NCBI GenBank assembly: GCA_963756575.1 | Contig: CAVWOM010000007.1 | Coordinates: 271,492-335,491 of the forward strand | From: Palsa-504 sp963756575 | GTDB taxonomy: Bacteria; Actinomycetota; Actinomycetes; Streptosporangiales; Streptosporangiaceae | Length of the DNA: 64,000 nt | Direction: 5' to 3' | Shown here: positions 9,222 through 17,499 of the stretch, in pieces | How positions within the stretch are numbered: the stretch's first letter is position 1 | Layout: every line of letters starts with the position of its first letter | The notes under the pieces: model-generated | What the model was told of the DNA's origin: nothing | What the model saw: only the letters and a program-made list of their open reading frames with translations | Database searches by the model: none | Program-made: the position numbers and the translations under genes

Positions 9222-10064
9222 TCATGGCTGTACCAGCGTCTCGTACTGGTCCGGGCGCCGGTCGCGGTAGAACTGCCATAGGTTCCTGACCTCGGCCAGC
9301 TGGTCCATGTCGAGGTCGCGGACCAGCACCTCGTCGGCGTCGTCGGCGGCGTAGTCACCGACGACCTGGCCGCGCGGGTCGGCGAAGTACGTCTGGCCGT
9401 AGAAGTCGTTGTCGCCGAGCGGCTCCACGCCGACCCGGTTGATGGTGCCGACGAAGTACTCGTTGGCCACCGCGGCCGCCGTCTGCTCGAGCCGCCACAG
9501 GTACTCGGACAGGCCGCGGCTGGTAGCCGACGGGTTGAACACGATCCGGGCCCCGGCCAGCCCGAGCGCGCGCCAGCCCTCGGGGAAGTGCCGGTCGTAG
9601 CAGATGTACACGCCGATCCGGCCGACCGCGGTGTCGAAGACCGGGTAGCCCATGTTGCCGGGACGGAAGTAGAACTTCTCCCAGAAGCCCTTGACCTGCG
9701 GAATGTGGGTCTTGCGGTACTTACCCAGGTAGCTGCCGTCGGCGTCGATGACCGCCGCGGTGTTGTAGTAGATGCCCGGGTGCTCTTCCTCGTACATCGG
9801 CGCGATGATCACCATGCCGTGCTGCCGGGCCACGTCCTGCAGTAGCGCGGTGGTCGGCCCGTCCGGGATCGCCTCGGTGTAGGAGTAGTAGTCGGCGTCC
9901 TGCACCTGGCAGAAGTAGGGCCCGTAGAAGAGCTCCTGCAGGCACACCACCTGCGCGCCGGCCGAGGCCGCGGTCTGGATGTGATTCACTGCCGCCGCGA
10001 TCATCGAATCCTTGTCGCCGGTCCAGCGCTGCTGGATAAGCCCGGCTCGGACGATTTGAGCCAT
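9222..10064 (-). CDS. Nitrilase-superfamily hydrolase, beta-ureidopropionase/N-carbamoyl amino acid amidohydrolase type
   Basis: A 280-residue carbon-nitrogen hydrolase. The catalytic triad is visible: Glu in LQELFYGPYF, Lys in GKYRKTHIPQ and Cys in VYICYDRHFPE. The FYFRPGNMGYPVF stretch is typical of beta-ureidopropionases, which convert N-carbamoyl-beta-amino acids to the free amino acid, CO2 and ammonia, the step after dihydropyrimidinase. The ATG at 10064 has AGGAGG nine bases upstream. First gene of the pyrimidine/hydantoin unit. Confidence 0.92.
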   Translation of the reverse strand: MAQIVRAGLIQQRWTGDKDSMIAAAVNHIQTAASAGAQVVCLQELFYGPYFCQVQDADYYSYTEAIPDGPTTALLQDVARQHGMVIIAPMYEEEHPGIYYNTAAVIDADGSYLGKYRKTHIPQVKGFWEKFYFRPGNMGYPVFDTAVGRIGVYICYDRHFPEGWRALGLAGARIVFNPSATSRGLSEYLWRLEQTAAAVANEYFVGTINRVGVEPLGDNDFYGQTYFADPRGQVVGDYAADDADEVLVRDLDMDQLAEVRNLWQFYRDRRPDQYETLVQP

Positions 10065-10125
10065 CCGTCCTGCCCTCCTGTCATCCGCGTAAAGCCTTAT
10101 CTTCGCACCCCCGGGTGGCCGGGTG

Positions 10126-10716
10126 TCAGCCCTGGCCCTCGTCACGCGCGACGTACGGCAGGACCAGGCCGGCGGCGGCGATGAGCGCGCCCGCGGCCAC
10201 CAGGCGCAGCAGTGCCGAGCCGGCTCCGGGTGCCACCGCCGGCAGCATCCCGGCGCCCGCGCCGAGCGCGAGCAGCACCGCACCCGCGGCCAGCACCCGG
10301 GCGTGCGGGCGCAGCACCCGCGGCTGCGCGCCGGATTCGGCCAGGTGCGTGGCCAGCAGGTACGCGATCACGGCGGCGCCGAGCACCGCGGTGTGCCAGG
10401 GCCGGGACGCGTGCTGCACCTCCAGCCACAGCAGGGCCACCACGGTGCCCTCCTCCCAGGGCACCCGCCGGAGCACCTCCAAAATTCTGAGCCCGGTCCG
10501 CAGCGGGCCGGGCAGCAGGAAGGAGTCTTCCGGTACCGGCACGGCGATCAGCGCCAGCCGCAGCGCGCCCGCCACCGCCCCGGTGATCGCGAGGAACAGC
10601 GCGAAGTCCGCGAGGCCCTTGGGCACGAGCGGCACCGCCGCCCACACGACGCATCCGGCCCCCAGCAGCGTGGCCGCGACCTTGACCATGATGTTGTTCA
10701 CAGCACCGGACTTCAT
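10126..10716 (-). CDS. Multi-pass membrane protein, unknown function
   Basis: A 196-residue protein with about six hydrophobic segments, including AATLLGAGCVVWAAVPLV, FALFLAITGAVAGALRLAL, HTAVLGAAVIAYLLATHL and LAAGAVLLALGAGAGML. I do not recognise a named family. It starts inside the stop codon of the DUF58 gene (ATGA overlap, 10713-10716), so it is the last cistron of the MoxR operon and probably works with it. A few internal ATG/GTG codons could serve as alternative starts. Confidence 0.7.
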   Translation of the reverse strand: MKSGAVNNIMVKVAATLLGAGCVVWAAVPLVPKGLADFALFLAITGAVAGALRLALIAVPVPEDSFLLPGPLRTGLRILEVLRRVPWEEGTVVALLWLEVQHASRPWHTAVLGAAVIAYLLATHLAESGAQPRVLRPHARVLAAGAVLLALGAGAGMLPAVAPGAGSALLRLVAAGALIAAAGLVLPYVARDEGQG

Positions 10717-12080
10717 GGGGCTGGCCTTGACCGGCCGACCGCCATCGGGCGCCGGCTGTGGGCCGCCAGCGGCAGGTCCAGCGACTCAACGCCGTCCCAG
10801 TGCACCACCGGGACGCCGAGCTCGCGCAGCGAGAACCTGATCGCCTCCTGCTCCATCCGCCAGATCCGCCGGGCCACCCGGTCCGCCGGGCGGGCCCGGA
10901 AGACGTTCCGGGCGGGCGGCTCGGCGTTGAGCACGTCCACCACCAGCATGGTGAAGCCGCGCTCGCGCATGTCCCGCAGCGTCTCGACGAACCGCCGGTC
11001 GAGCAGCGGGCTGAACACCACCACCAGCGCGCCCGGCGGCAGCGCCGCCCGCGGCAGCCGCCGGAAGGTCGCGCCGCTGGTCCAGCCGCCGGTATCGGCG
11101 GAGAGCATCGAGTCGATGATCCGGTAGACCTGCCGCCGCCCCAGGCCGGGCGCCAGCCAGCTGGCCCCGCCCCACTGGTAGGTGATCACGCCGACCCGGT
11201 CCCGCGCGTCCAGGTACGCGCGGGCCGCGGCGCCCGCGCCGCGCAGCGCCAGGTCCAGGGCGGACTGGCCGGGCTCGCCCACGTCCGAGGTGGCGTCGGC
11301 CAGCAGCACCACGTCCTGCGAGCGCTCGGCGGCGAACGTGTTCACCTGGAGCCGGCCCCGCCGGGTGCTGGCCGCCCAGTTGATGCTGCGCTGCCGGTCG
11401 CCCGGCACGTACTCGCGCACGCCGGAGAACTCCAGGCCCTCACCCGAGACCCGGGCCGGATGCTCGCCGAGCCGGTTCGGCAGCCGCCGCAGCACCACCC
11501 GGGTCTGCTGGCGGGCCGGGGCCGGGTAGCAGTCGATCCGGGGCAGGACCAGGCTGGCGTGGCCATCGGCCAGCCGCCAGGAATCCCGCAGCGTCACGTC
11601 CAGCGTGCCGAGCTCCCGCCGTCCCCAGCGCTCCGGGGTGAAGGTCAAGCGGCCCTGAGCCCCGTCGATGACGGCCGGCCCGACCGGGGCGATCTCCTGG
11701 CCGGGGTGCAGCGTCCACTCGATGTCGCAGTGGCCGATGTCGCTGGCCTCGTGCCCCTCGATGCTGACGTCGAGCGCCATCACCTCGCCCTCGAAGCCGC
11801 GCCGCGAGCTCGGCCGCGCCCGGACCGTGACCCGCGGCGGCCGCCGCTGGATCCGGCCCGCGGCCAGCAGCAGCAGCGCCGGGGCGGCCAGCCCGGCGAA
11901 CTCCGGCCGCCGCGCCAGCACGGCGATGAACACCCCGGCCAGGCCCAGCGTGAGCAGCCGCCGGGCGTGCCGGGACGACCGCCAGCTCAGCTCGAGCGCG
12001 GTGCCGCCCCTGCCCCCGCCCCTACTTCCCGCCCCGGACCCGGGGCGGCCCGGAGCCTCGTTCGGTGCCAGGGAGGACAT
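10713..12080 (-). CDS. DUF58 domain-containing protein (von Willebrand-A-like)
   Basis: A 455-residue protein. Residues 1-35 are a Gly/Ser/Arg-rich cytoplasmic tail, and two hydrophobic helices follow. The conserved DUF58 core has VREYVPGDRQRSINWAAS and a vWA-like fold with VVLLADATSDVGEPG resembling a metal-adhesion site. DUF58 proteins pair with MoxR ATPases in chaperone-like complexes, often membrane-associated. The ATG at 12080 shares one base with the MoxR stop codon. Confidence 0.88.
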   Translation of the reverse strand: MSSLAPNEAPGRPGSGAGSRGGGRGGTALELSWRSSRHARRLLTLGLAGVFIAVLARRPEFAGLAAPALLLLAAGRIQRRPPRVTVRARPSSRRGFEGEVMALDVSIEGHEASDIGHCDIEWTLHPGQEIAPVGPAVIDGAQGRLTFTPERWGRRELGTLDVTLRDSWRLADGHASLVLPRIDCYPAPARQQTRVVLRRLPNRLGEHPARVSGEGLEFSGVREYVPGDRQRSINWAASTRRGRLQVNTFAAERSQDVVLLADATSDVGEPGQSALDLALRGAGAAARAYLDARDRVGVITYQWGGASWLAPGLGRRQVYRIIDSMLSADTGGWTSGATFRRLPRAALPPGALVVVFSPLLDRRFVETLRDMRERGFTMLVVDVLNAEPPARNVFRARPADRVARRIWRMEQEAIRFSLRELGVPVVHWDGVESLDLPLAAHSRRPMAVGRSRPAP

Positions 12081-13054
12081 CAGCCGGTGACCGCCCGGGC
12101 CGGGTCCGTGCGGGGCGTGGCTACGGAGGCGAGCAGCTTGGTCATCACCTCGTCGGCCGAGACCTGGCGCACCCACAGCTCGGGCCGCAGCGTGATCCGG
12201 TGGGCCAGGGCGGGCACCGCGATCTGCTTGATGTCGTCGGGGACCACGTAGTCGCGCTGGCTGAGCAGCGCCTGGCCGCGGGCCAGCTGGACCAGCGCGA
12301 GCCCGCCGCGCGGGCTCGCGCCGATCTGCACCTGCGCGTCCTTCCTGGTCGCGGTCACGATGGCCACGACGTACTCGAGCAGGTCGGGGGTGACCTCCAC
12401 CCGCTCGAGCGAGTTCCGCATGGCGAGCACCCCGGCCGGGTCGGTGACCGGGCTGAGCTCGACGTTCTCGGTGGCCCGGTCCACCCGGCGGCGGAGCATG
12501 TCCGTCTCGTCGGCCGTGCTCAGGTGGCCCAGCCGCAGCCGCATCAGGAACCGGTCGAGCTGGGCCTCGGGCAGCTCGTAGGTGCCCTCGTACTCGATCG
12601 GGTTGTCGGTCGCCAGCACGACGAACGGCTCGGGCAGCCTGCGGGTGTGCCCGTCCACGCTCACCTGGCCCTCGCCCATCGCCTCGAGCAGCGCCGCCTG
12701 GGTCTTCGGCGGCGTCCGGTTGATCTCGTCGGCCAGCAGCAGCTGGGTGAACACCGGGCCGGGCCGGAACACCATCTCGGCCGACCGCTGGTCGTAGAGC
12801 GGGGCGCCCACCACGTCCGAAGGCAGCAGGTCGGGGGTGAACTGGATACGGGCGAAGTCCAGCCCGAGGACCCGCGCGAACGACCGGGCGATCAGCGTCT
12901 TGCCCAGGCCCGGCAGGTCCTCGAGCAGCACGTGGCCGCCCGCCAGGATGCCGATCAGCACGAGCTCGAGCGTCCGGCGGCGGCCGACGACCGCGCGTTC
13001 CAGCTCGTCCAGGATCGCCTTGCACACTTGAGCTGTCTCATCCGGGCTGGTCAA
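12080..13054 (-). CDS. MoxR-family AAA+ ATPase
   Basis: A 324-residue MoxR ATPase, a chaperone-type AAA+ protein that matures partner complexes. Walker A reads DLPGLGKTLIARSF, Walker B is LLLADEINRTPP, sensor 1 is VLATDNPIEYEGTYELPE, and the arginine-finger segment LDRFLMRL is present. The start is a TTG at 13054 overlapping the upstream TGA (TTGA, 13051-13054), with GGAG five bases before it. Translational coupling to its neighbours implies one complex with the DUF58 and DUF4129 proteins. Confidence 0.92.
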   Translation of the reverse strand: MTSPDETAQVCKAILDELERAVVGRRRTLELVLIGILAGGHVLLEDLPGLGKTLIARSFARVLGLDFARIQFTPDLLPSDVVGAPLYDQRSAEMVFRPGPVFTQLLLADEINRTPPKTQAALLEAMGEGQVSVDGHTRRLPEPFVVLATDNPIEYEGTYELPEAQLDRFLMRLRLGHLSTADETDMLRRRVDRATENVELSPVTDPAGVLAMRNSLERVEVTPDLLEYVVAIVTATRKDAQVQIGASPRGGLALVQLARGQALLSQRDYVVPDDIKQIAVPALAHRITLRPELWVRQVSADEVMTKLLASVATPRTDPARAVTG

Positions 13055-13593
13055 AGCCGCTCCAATCGGTCGACGAGGCGCGTCAGCGTGCGTCTCGGGA
13101 TGCCTCGTTCGTTGCTGGCGCCGGGGCCGGCGCTGGCGCCGGCCACCTGCGGCCTGGTCGCGGGGTCGATCCACCGCCACAGGTCGGCCTCCCGGGACGT
13201 GCGGCACAGCAGCCGCCGGGCCGCCTCGGGGTCGCCGTACAGGTTCACGCCGTGCCGCTCGGCCAGCCGGGCCGCCAGCAGGTGCTCGAGCACCGGCCGC
13301 AGCTCGGCCTGGTAGAAGCTCAGGCTCTCGCTCGCGGTCTGCACCACGAACCGGCGGTGCGAGTAGCCGCTCAGCGACCGGGCCTGCGCCTTCTCCCGGG
13401 CCGTCCGGCTCTTGTCCGGCGTGGCCGGCGGGAGCAGGGCGCGCACGATCACCATGGCCGTCGCCGCCGTCGCCACCGCCACCACGGAAAGCCCCGCCCA
13501 GCCGGCCATCAGGTAGCCGGCCACGGCCAGCGCGAGCACCAGCGCGGCCGCGATCAGCAGCTCGGGCCCGGCGCCACGCCACGGGCTGCTCAT
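13051..13593 (-). CDS. Small membrane protein of the MoxR/DUF58 operon, unknown function
   Basis: A 180-residue protein with a hydrophobic N-terminal hairpin (LLIAAALVLALAVAGYLMAG and a second helix to about residue 52) and a cytoplasmic C-terminal part with FYQAELRPVLEHLLAARLAE, which resembles proteins commonly found between DUF4129 and MoxR genes in actinomycetes. It has 4-bp overlaps on both sides (13590-13593 and 13051-13054), so expression is tightly tied to the operon. No catalytic motif is visible. Confidence 0.75.
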   Translation of the reverse strand: MSSPWRGAGPELLIAAALVLALAVAGYLMAGWAGLSVVAVATAATAMVIVRALLPPATPDKSRTAREKAQARSLSGYSHRRFVVQTASESLSFYQAELRPVLEHLLAARLAERHGVNLYGDPEAARRLLCRTSREADLWRWIDPATRPQVAGASAGPGASNERGIPRRTLTRLVDRLERL

Positions 13594-14468
13594 GAGCTGG
13601 TCCCCGCGGTTTCCGGCTCGTCCAGCGCCGCCGCCAGCTCGTCCAGCGCCTGCTCGGCCGCGTCGCGCTGGGCCGCCGCGAGCGGGTGGCTGGAGAACCT
13701 CGCCTCGTAGAACAGCGCGGTCAGCCTGCTGGCGGCGGTGCCGCGGACGACGCCGCGGGCCCGGGCCCGGGCCAGCAGCTCGTCCGGCGTGTCCGCCAGC
13801 GCCCGGCTGGTGCCCCGGTCGGCCAGGCTCTGCTCCATGGCCAGGTAACAGGCGATGATCGCGGCCCGGGCGTCGTCCACGCTCCGCAGCGCCGAACGGC
13901 CCGACTCCACCGCCTCCCGCAGGTCCTCGGACTCCTCCACGATCAGGGCGTCCTCCCGGGCCCCGAACGAGGGCCGCAGCCGCCGGGCATACCAGACGCT
14001 GACCGCGACGCCCGCCAGGAGCACCAGGACCAGCAGCGTGTACAGCAGCACGGTCACCGGGATATGGAAGGGCGGCCCCGGGGCCTGGTGCGCGTGCGGG
14101 GGCTTGACCGTGGGCGTGGCGGATGCCGAGGGACGCGGGATCGACTGCACGGCACGGCGGGCGAACAGGTGCAGGTTCAGCCCGAGAAGGGTGACGACCG
14201 CCACCGCCGCCATGCCTATGCCGAGCACCGAGAACAGCGTGACCTGCAGCTTATGTGCGACCAGATCCTGGCGGGCCGAGCGCCACCGCCGCCGCGTGAG
14301 CTCGAGGAGGACGACGAACACGACCTCGAGGGCCAGCCCGACCGCCAGCCCGTCCCGGTGCAGCGGCCCGTCCCAGCGCGGCGTTCCCACCGCGCCCCGC
14401 AGCCCGGCCAGCCCCAGGACGATCAGCAATGCCAGCGGCAGCAACCGCACCCATTGCTGGCCCTTCAC
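13590..14468 (-). CDS. DUF4129 domain-containing membrane protein
   Basis: About 292 residues with at least four hydrophobic helices and a C-terminal cytoplasmic DUF4129 domain, seen as ARAAIIACYLAMEQSLADRG, TPDELLARARARG and LTALFYEARFSSHPL. DUF4129 proteins accompany MoxR/DUF58 modules and resemble transglutaminase-associated tails. I placed the start at GTG 14468. The frame stays open further upstream, but only through a pyrimidine-rich tandem-repeat tract that encodes implausible Gly/Arg/Trp sequence. First gene of the five-gene operon. Confidence 0.8.
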   Translation of the reverse strand: MKGQQWVRLLPLALLIVLGLAGLRGAVGTPRWDGPLHRDGLAVGLALEVVFVVLLELTRRRWRSARQDLVAHKLQVTLFSVLGIGMAAVAVVTLLGLNLHLFARRAVQSIPRPSASATPTVKPPHAHQAPGPPFHIPVTVLLYTLLVLVLLAGVAVSVWYARRLRPSFGAREDALIVEESEDLREAVESGRSALRSVDDARAAIIACYLAMEQSLADRGTSRALADTPDELLARARARGVVRGTAASRLTALFYEARFSSHPLAAAQRDAAEQALDELAAALDEPETAGTSS

Positions 14469-14552
14469 AAGGGCAAACCCTACCTCGCCCCCCCATCCGC
14501 CCCATCGTCCATCCACCCCATCGTCCACCCACCGCCGCCCCTCGCCCCGCCT

Positions 14553-14642
14553 CATCGTCCATCACCACCATCCCTCCGCCCCGCCTCCCCTCCGCCCCAT
14601 CGTCCATCACCACCATCCCTCCGCCCCGCCTCCCCTCCGCCC
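14553..14642 (+). repeat. Two perfect 45-bp tandem copies in a polypyrimidine tract
   Basis: Unit 1 is 14553-14597 and unit 2 is 14598-14642, each beginning CATCGTCCATCACCACCATC. Related partial units lie on both sides (14510-14550 and 14640-14690). The strand bias is extreme, so the other strand is a purine tract. Confidence 0.85.
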
Positions 14643-14731
14643 CCTCCGCCCCATCCGCCATCCACCGCCGTCCCTCCGCCTCGCCTCATCCACGCCTTTG
14701 CCCCATCCACCGGCACAGCTGCTTCCGCCAG

Positions 14732-14787
14732 GGCATGAAACCCCACTTTGATGCCGTTTAAGCGCGCTGAAAGCCCGGTTTCATGCC
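14732..14787. repeat. 11-bp perfect inverted repeat
   Basis: GGCATGAAACC at 14732-14742 is mirrored by GGTTTCATGCC at 14777-14787 with a 34-bp spacer. It lies between the divergent or unpaired ends of the MoxR operon and the HhH-GPD gene. It could be a paired operator or the arms of a looped site; no regulator is identifiable from sequence. Confidence 0.6.
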
Positions 14788-15040
14788 GTCGCGGCTGCCT
14801 CCGCGCCGTCGCGGCTGCCTCCGAGCCGTCCCGCCTGGCCTCCGAGCCGTCCCGGCTGAGAGAAGCGGGGCTTGCCGTGACGGAAGCAAGTGGTGGGGAA
14901 TCGTTCGAGGTGGTCTGTGGCCCCCCGGCTACCTTCTTGCGCAGCCGGGGCGCACAGACATCCTTCGCGCTGACAAACCGGTGAGGTGAAAGGGGCTGGA
15001 GATGCCGAGCTCGCCGGAAACCGCCGTCAAGCCGAACTGG

Positions 15041-15628
15041 TCAGGAGGCCGGGGCGGTCGCCTTGGCCTTGGCGGCGGCCTTCAGGGCCTGCTTGTAGGA
15101 GCGGACCTCGCCCAGGGACGCCTCGTCGGTGATGTCGGCCACCGAGAGCCGCGTCCCCTCGCCGCCGAACGCCCCCGCCGCCTCCCGCCAGCCCTCCGGC
15201 CGGACACCCAGCTGCTTGCCGAGCAGCGCCACGAAGATCTGCGCCTTCTGCGCGCCGAACCCGGGCAGCGCCACCACCCGCTTCAGCAGCTCCGCGCCGG
15301 AACTGGCGGACGACCAGAGCGTCGCGGCATCGCCGTCGTACTGCTCGACGAGGATCCGGGCCATGTCCTGGACCCGGGCGGCCATCGCCCGCGGGTAGCG
15401 GTGCATGGCGGGCCGTTCGGAGAAAATCGCCGCGAGCCGGTCCGGGTCGAATTCGGCCAGCTCGGTCACGGTGGGCTCGTGCCCCAGCCGCCGGACCAGG
15501 TCCAGCGGCCCGGCGAACGCCTTCTCGAGCGTGACTTGCTGATCGAGCAGCATGGCGATGAGCAGGGCGAGCGGGCTGCGGCTCAGCAGCTCGTTGGCCT
15601 CGGGCTCGACCGGCATCCAGATCGTCAC
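15041..15628 (-). CDS. HhH-GPD-family base-excision repair protein
   Basis: A 195-residue protein of the HhH-GPD (endonuclease III/AlkA-like) superfamily. The helix-hairpin-helix is seen as LLKRVVALPGFGAQKAQIFVALL, and the N-terminal part has LLIAMLLDQQVTLEKAFAGP. Such proteins remove damaged bases. No C-terminal Cys4 iron-sulfur cluster is present, consistent with the short actinobacterial subfamily. The GTG start at 15628 has GGGAGG five to six bases upstream. The C-terminus is a lysine/alanine-rich tail. Confidence 0.85.
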   Translation of the reverse strand: MTIWMPVEPEANELLSRSPLALLIAMLLDQQVTLEKAFAGPLDLVRRLGHEPTVTELAEFDPDRLAAIFSERPAMHRYPRAMAARVQDMARILVEQYDGDAATLWSSASSGAELLKRVVALPGFGAQKAQIFVALLGKQLGVRPEGWREAAGAFGGEGTRLSVADITDEASLGEVRSYKQALKAAAKAKATAPAS

Positions 15629-15811
15629 GGCGCCCTCCCGGCAATCGGCCCCAGCGATGGGCTCAGCGTCGTCAGCTATGCCCGCAGCGTACTCCGTTCG
15701 GGCGAACCGGGGCCGCGAAGATCCGACTGATGCCCCGCTGCCCTATAAGCTAGGAAGCAGCTGGGCCGGATTGGGGGCCCCCGGCCCGGGGATGAGTGAA
15801 ACGGAGTCAGC

Positions 15812-16009
15812 ATGACACCGCACGCGAAGCTGGGAATAGCCGGGATCGTCATCGGCTTCATCCTGCTTTTCATAGTTCCGTGGCCGATCGCGCTAGCGCT
15901 GATCGTGCTCGCGATCGCCGTGCCCGCGGGCGCCTGGATGATGCTGGACGAGTCCCAGCGCCGCCGGTACCGCGAGGTCCGCCGCCGGCAGCGGGGACAG
16001 CTCCGCTAG
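15812..16009 (+). CDS. Small membrane protein, unknown function
   Basis: A 65-residue protein with two closely spaced hydrophobic segments (IAGIVIGFILLFIVPWPIA and LALIVLAIAVPAGAWMML) and a strongly basic C-terminal tail (RRRYREVRRRQRG), predicted to sit in the membrane with the tail in the cytoplasm. ATG at 15812 follows GGAG at a suitable distance. I recognise no family. Confidence 0.65.
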   Translation: MTPHAKLGIAGIVIGFILLFIVPWPIALALIVLAIAVPAGAWMMLDESQRRRYREVRRRQRGQLR

Positions 16010-16056
16010 TCACCGCGGCCCGCCACGGCTAGTTCCGCTATCACCTGGTTCTACGA

Positions 16057-16076
16057 CACGCTGTAGTAATAGCGTG
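16057..16076. terminator. Short inverted repeat between small membrane gene and VOC gene
   Basis: CACGCT (16057-16062) and AGCGTG (16071-16076) flank an eight-base AT-rich loop. It could be a weak terminator for the preceding small gene or an operator before the VOC gene. It lacks a T tract, so the call is tentative. Confidence 0.3.
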
Positions 16077-16152
16077 CTGCCGGTAGGTGGGAATCACGGG
16101 CGCCCTGCGGGAATTGGAACAAGTAGCGATTCGCCCAGGGAATGGAGCGCCG

Positions 16153-16656
16153 ATGGCCGTCCGCCGTCTCAACCACGCCGTCCTCTACGTGCACGGTCTT
16201 GAGCGGACCGTCGACTTCTACCGGAGCACGCTCGGCTTCGAGATCCGGATGGAGATCCCCGGCCGGGCCGCGTTCCTTGGTGCCCCCGGCTCGTCCAACG
16301 ATCACGACCTCGGCCTGTTCGAGATCGGCTCCGGCCGGGCGCCCGACCAGCCGGATCATCCCGGGCTCTACCACCTGGCCTGGGAGGTTGGCACGCTGGC
16401 CGACCTGGCCGAGACGCGGGAGAAGCTGATCGAGGCCGGCGCGCTGGTGGGGGAGAGCGACCACCGGGTGTCCAAGTCGCTGTACGCCAAGGACCCGAGC
16501 GGCATCGAGTTCGAAGTCATGTGGCGGGTGCCCGCCGCCGACTGGGCGGCCGAGACGGCCGACGGCCAGATGATCCTCCCGCTCGACCTGGACGCCGCGA
16601 TCGCCCACTGGGGCCAGGACCTCCAGACCGGTGCCGCCGCGGGCTCGCCGACCTGA
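16153..16656 (+). CDS. VOC-family protein (extradiol-dioxygenase fold)
   Basis: A 167-residue vicinal oxygen chelate protein with paired beta-alpha-beta-beta-beta modules. Likely metal ligands are His8 (LNHAVLYV), His in GLYHLAWEV and Glu in SGIEFEVMWR, the pattern of type I extradiol ring-cleavage dioxygenases and fosfomycin/glyoxalase-like enzymes. ATG 16153 follows GGAG five bases upstream and starts the conserved fold almost immediately, so a longer upstream start at 16087 is unlikely. The substrate is not deducible. Confidence 0.85.
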   Translation: MAVRRLNHAVLYVHGLERTVDFYRSTLGFEIRMEIPGRAAFLGAPGSSNDHDLGLFEIGSGRAPDQPDHPGLYHLAWEVGTLADLAETREKLIEAGALVGESDHRVSKSLYAKDPSGIEFEVMWRVPAADWAAETADGQMILPLDLDAAIAHWGQDLQTGAAAGSPT

Positions 16657-16659
16657 GCG

Positions 16660-17487
16660 TTAACGTCCCTCGGACTGCCGGGTGATGTAGGTCAGCGCGA
16701 CGAACGACCGGAACATCGCCAGCGGATCCCCGCCGCCGATGGTCACCGTCCGCGTCCCGGTCCGCTCGGCGCCGCGGACCCACGACGCCACCTCGGCCAT
16801 GTCCGCCGTCTGCAGGTGCACCTCGAGCGTGGCCGGCCGCTCGACCGACGGCGGCTCCAGGCCGGGCGCCCGCTCGACCGCCCGCTGGGCCCCGGCCGCG
16901 ATCAGCGCCCGGGCCGCCTGCGGGTGCAGGTTGTCCGCCCCGAACCGGGTGAAGGACTCCTTGACCGCCACCCGTTCGGCGCTGGCCAGGAACGGGTCGG
17001 CTTCGGCCGCCGTGTGCTGGTCCCCGGTGATCAGCCCGACCGGCACGCCGTGGGCCAGCGCCACCAGCGCGTTGATCCCGCTCTCGCCCACCCGCGATCC
17101 GTTCAGCGTGACATGGGAGATCACCGACGGGTTGTAGGTGTGCGACAGCACCGAGCTCTCGCCCGAGATCGACCCGTGGTAGCCCACCATGAACACGACG
17201 TCCGCGCTGGCGTCCAGGCCCTGCATCATGTACAGCGGCTTGTGCCGGCCGGACACGTACCTGGCCTGCCCGTGCAGCAGCTCCGGGTCCAGGTTGTTCA
17301 TGGTCCCGTGCGAGTCGTTGCAGACGATCTCGGTCGCCCCGCCCGCCAGCGCGCCGTCGATGGCCGCGTTGACCTCGCCGAGCAGCAGCCGCCGGCCTTC
17401 CTCGTAGGGACGGCCGGGCGCGCGGCACTGATCCCAGTCGACGATCCCGGCCACGCCCTCCATGTCAAAGGAGATAAAGATCTTCAC
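16660..17487 (-). CDS. M55-family metallopeptidase (D-aminopeptidase DppA-like)
   Basis: A 275-residue M55 peptidase: KIFISFDMEGVAGIVDWDQC with the Asp-x-Glu metal ligands, CNDSHGTMNNLDP, MVGYHGS and LITGDQHTAAEA carry the remaining zinc-binding Asp/His residues. Members remove N-terminal D-amino acids from peptides, often recycled peptidoglycan. Start GTG at 17487. It follows the small membrane gene by 12 bp and the citrate/homocitrate-synthase-like gene further upstream on the same strand. Its stop is 3 bp from the convergent VOC stop. Confidence 0.9.
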   Translation of the reverse strand: MKIFISFDMEGVAGIVDWDQCRAPGRPYEEGRRLLLGEVNAAIDGALAGGATEIVCNDSHGTMNNLDPELLHGQARYVSGRHKPLYMMQGLDASADVVFMVGYHGSISGESSVLSHTYNPSVISHVTLNGSRVGESGINALVALAHGVPVGLITGDQHTAAEADPFLASAERVAVKESFTRFGADNLHPQAARALIAAGAQRAVERAPGLEPPSVERPATLEVHLQTADMAEVASWVRGAERTGTRTVTIGGGDPLAMFRSFVALTYITRQSEGR

Positions 17488-17499
17488 AAGATCAGGAAT

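Larger units (their letters stand above)
14469..15040. other. 572-bp gene-free stretch with pyrimidine tract and repeats
   Basis: No convincing gene. Bases 14469-14700 are almost purely C and T on the plus strand, built from CATCGTCCATC- and CCTCCGCCCCGCC-like units. Bases 14732-14787 form an inverted repeat, and 14780-14860 carry repeated GCCGTCGCGGCTGCCTCCG- and GAGCCGTCCCG-like units. The promoter of the DUF4129-MoxR operon should lie here because nothing else is upstream of it. Short open frames through it have no ribosome-binding site or family signature. Confidence 0.6.

Noticed and set aside
12065..13315. Plus-strand frame opposite the MoxR gene
   Set aside because: The minus-strand frame carries complete Walker A, Walker B and sensor motifs; the plus-strand reading has none.
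14748..14984. Possible small protein in the gene-free stretch
   Set aside because: No ribosome-binding site, repeats drive its sequence, and there is no hydrophobic segment or known domain.
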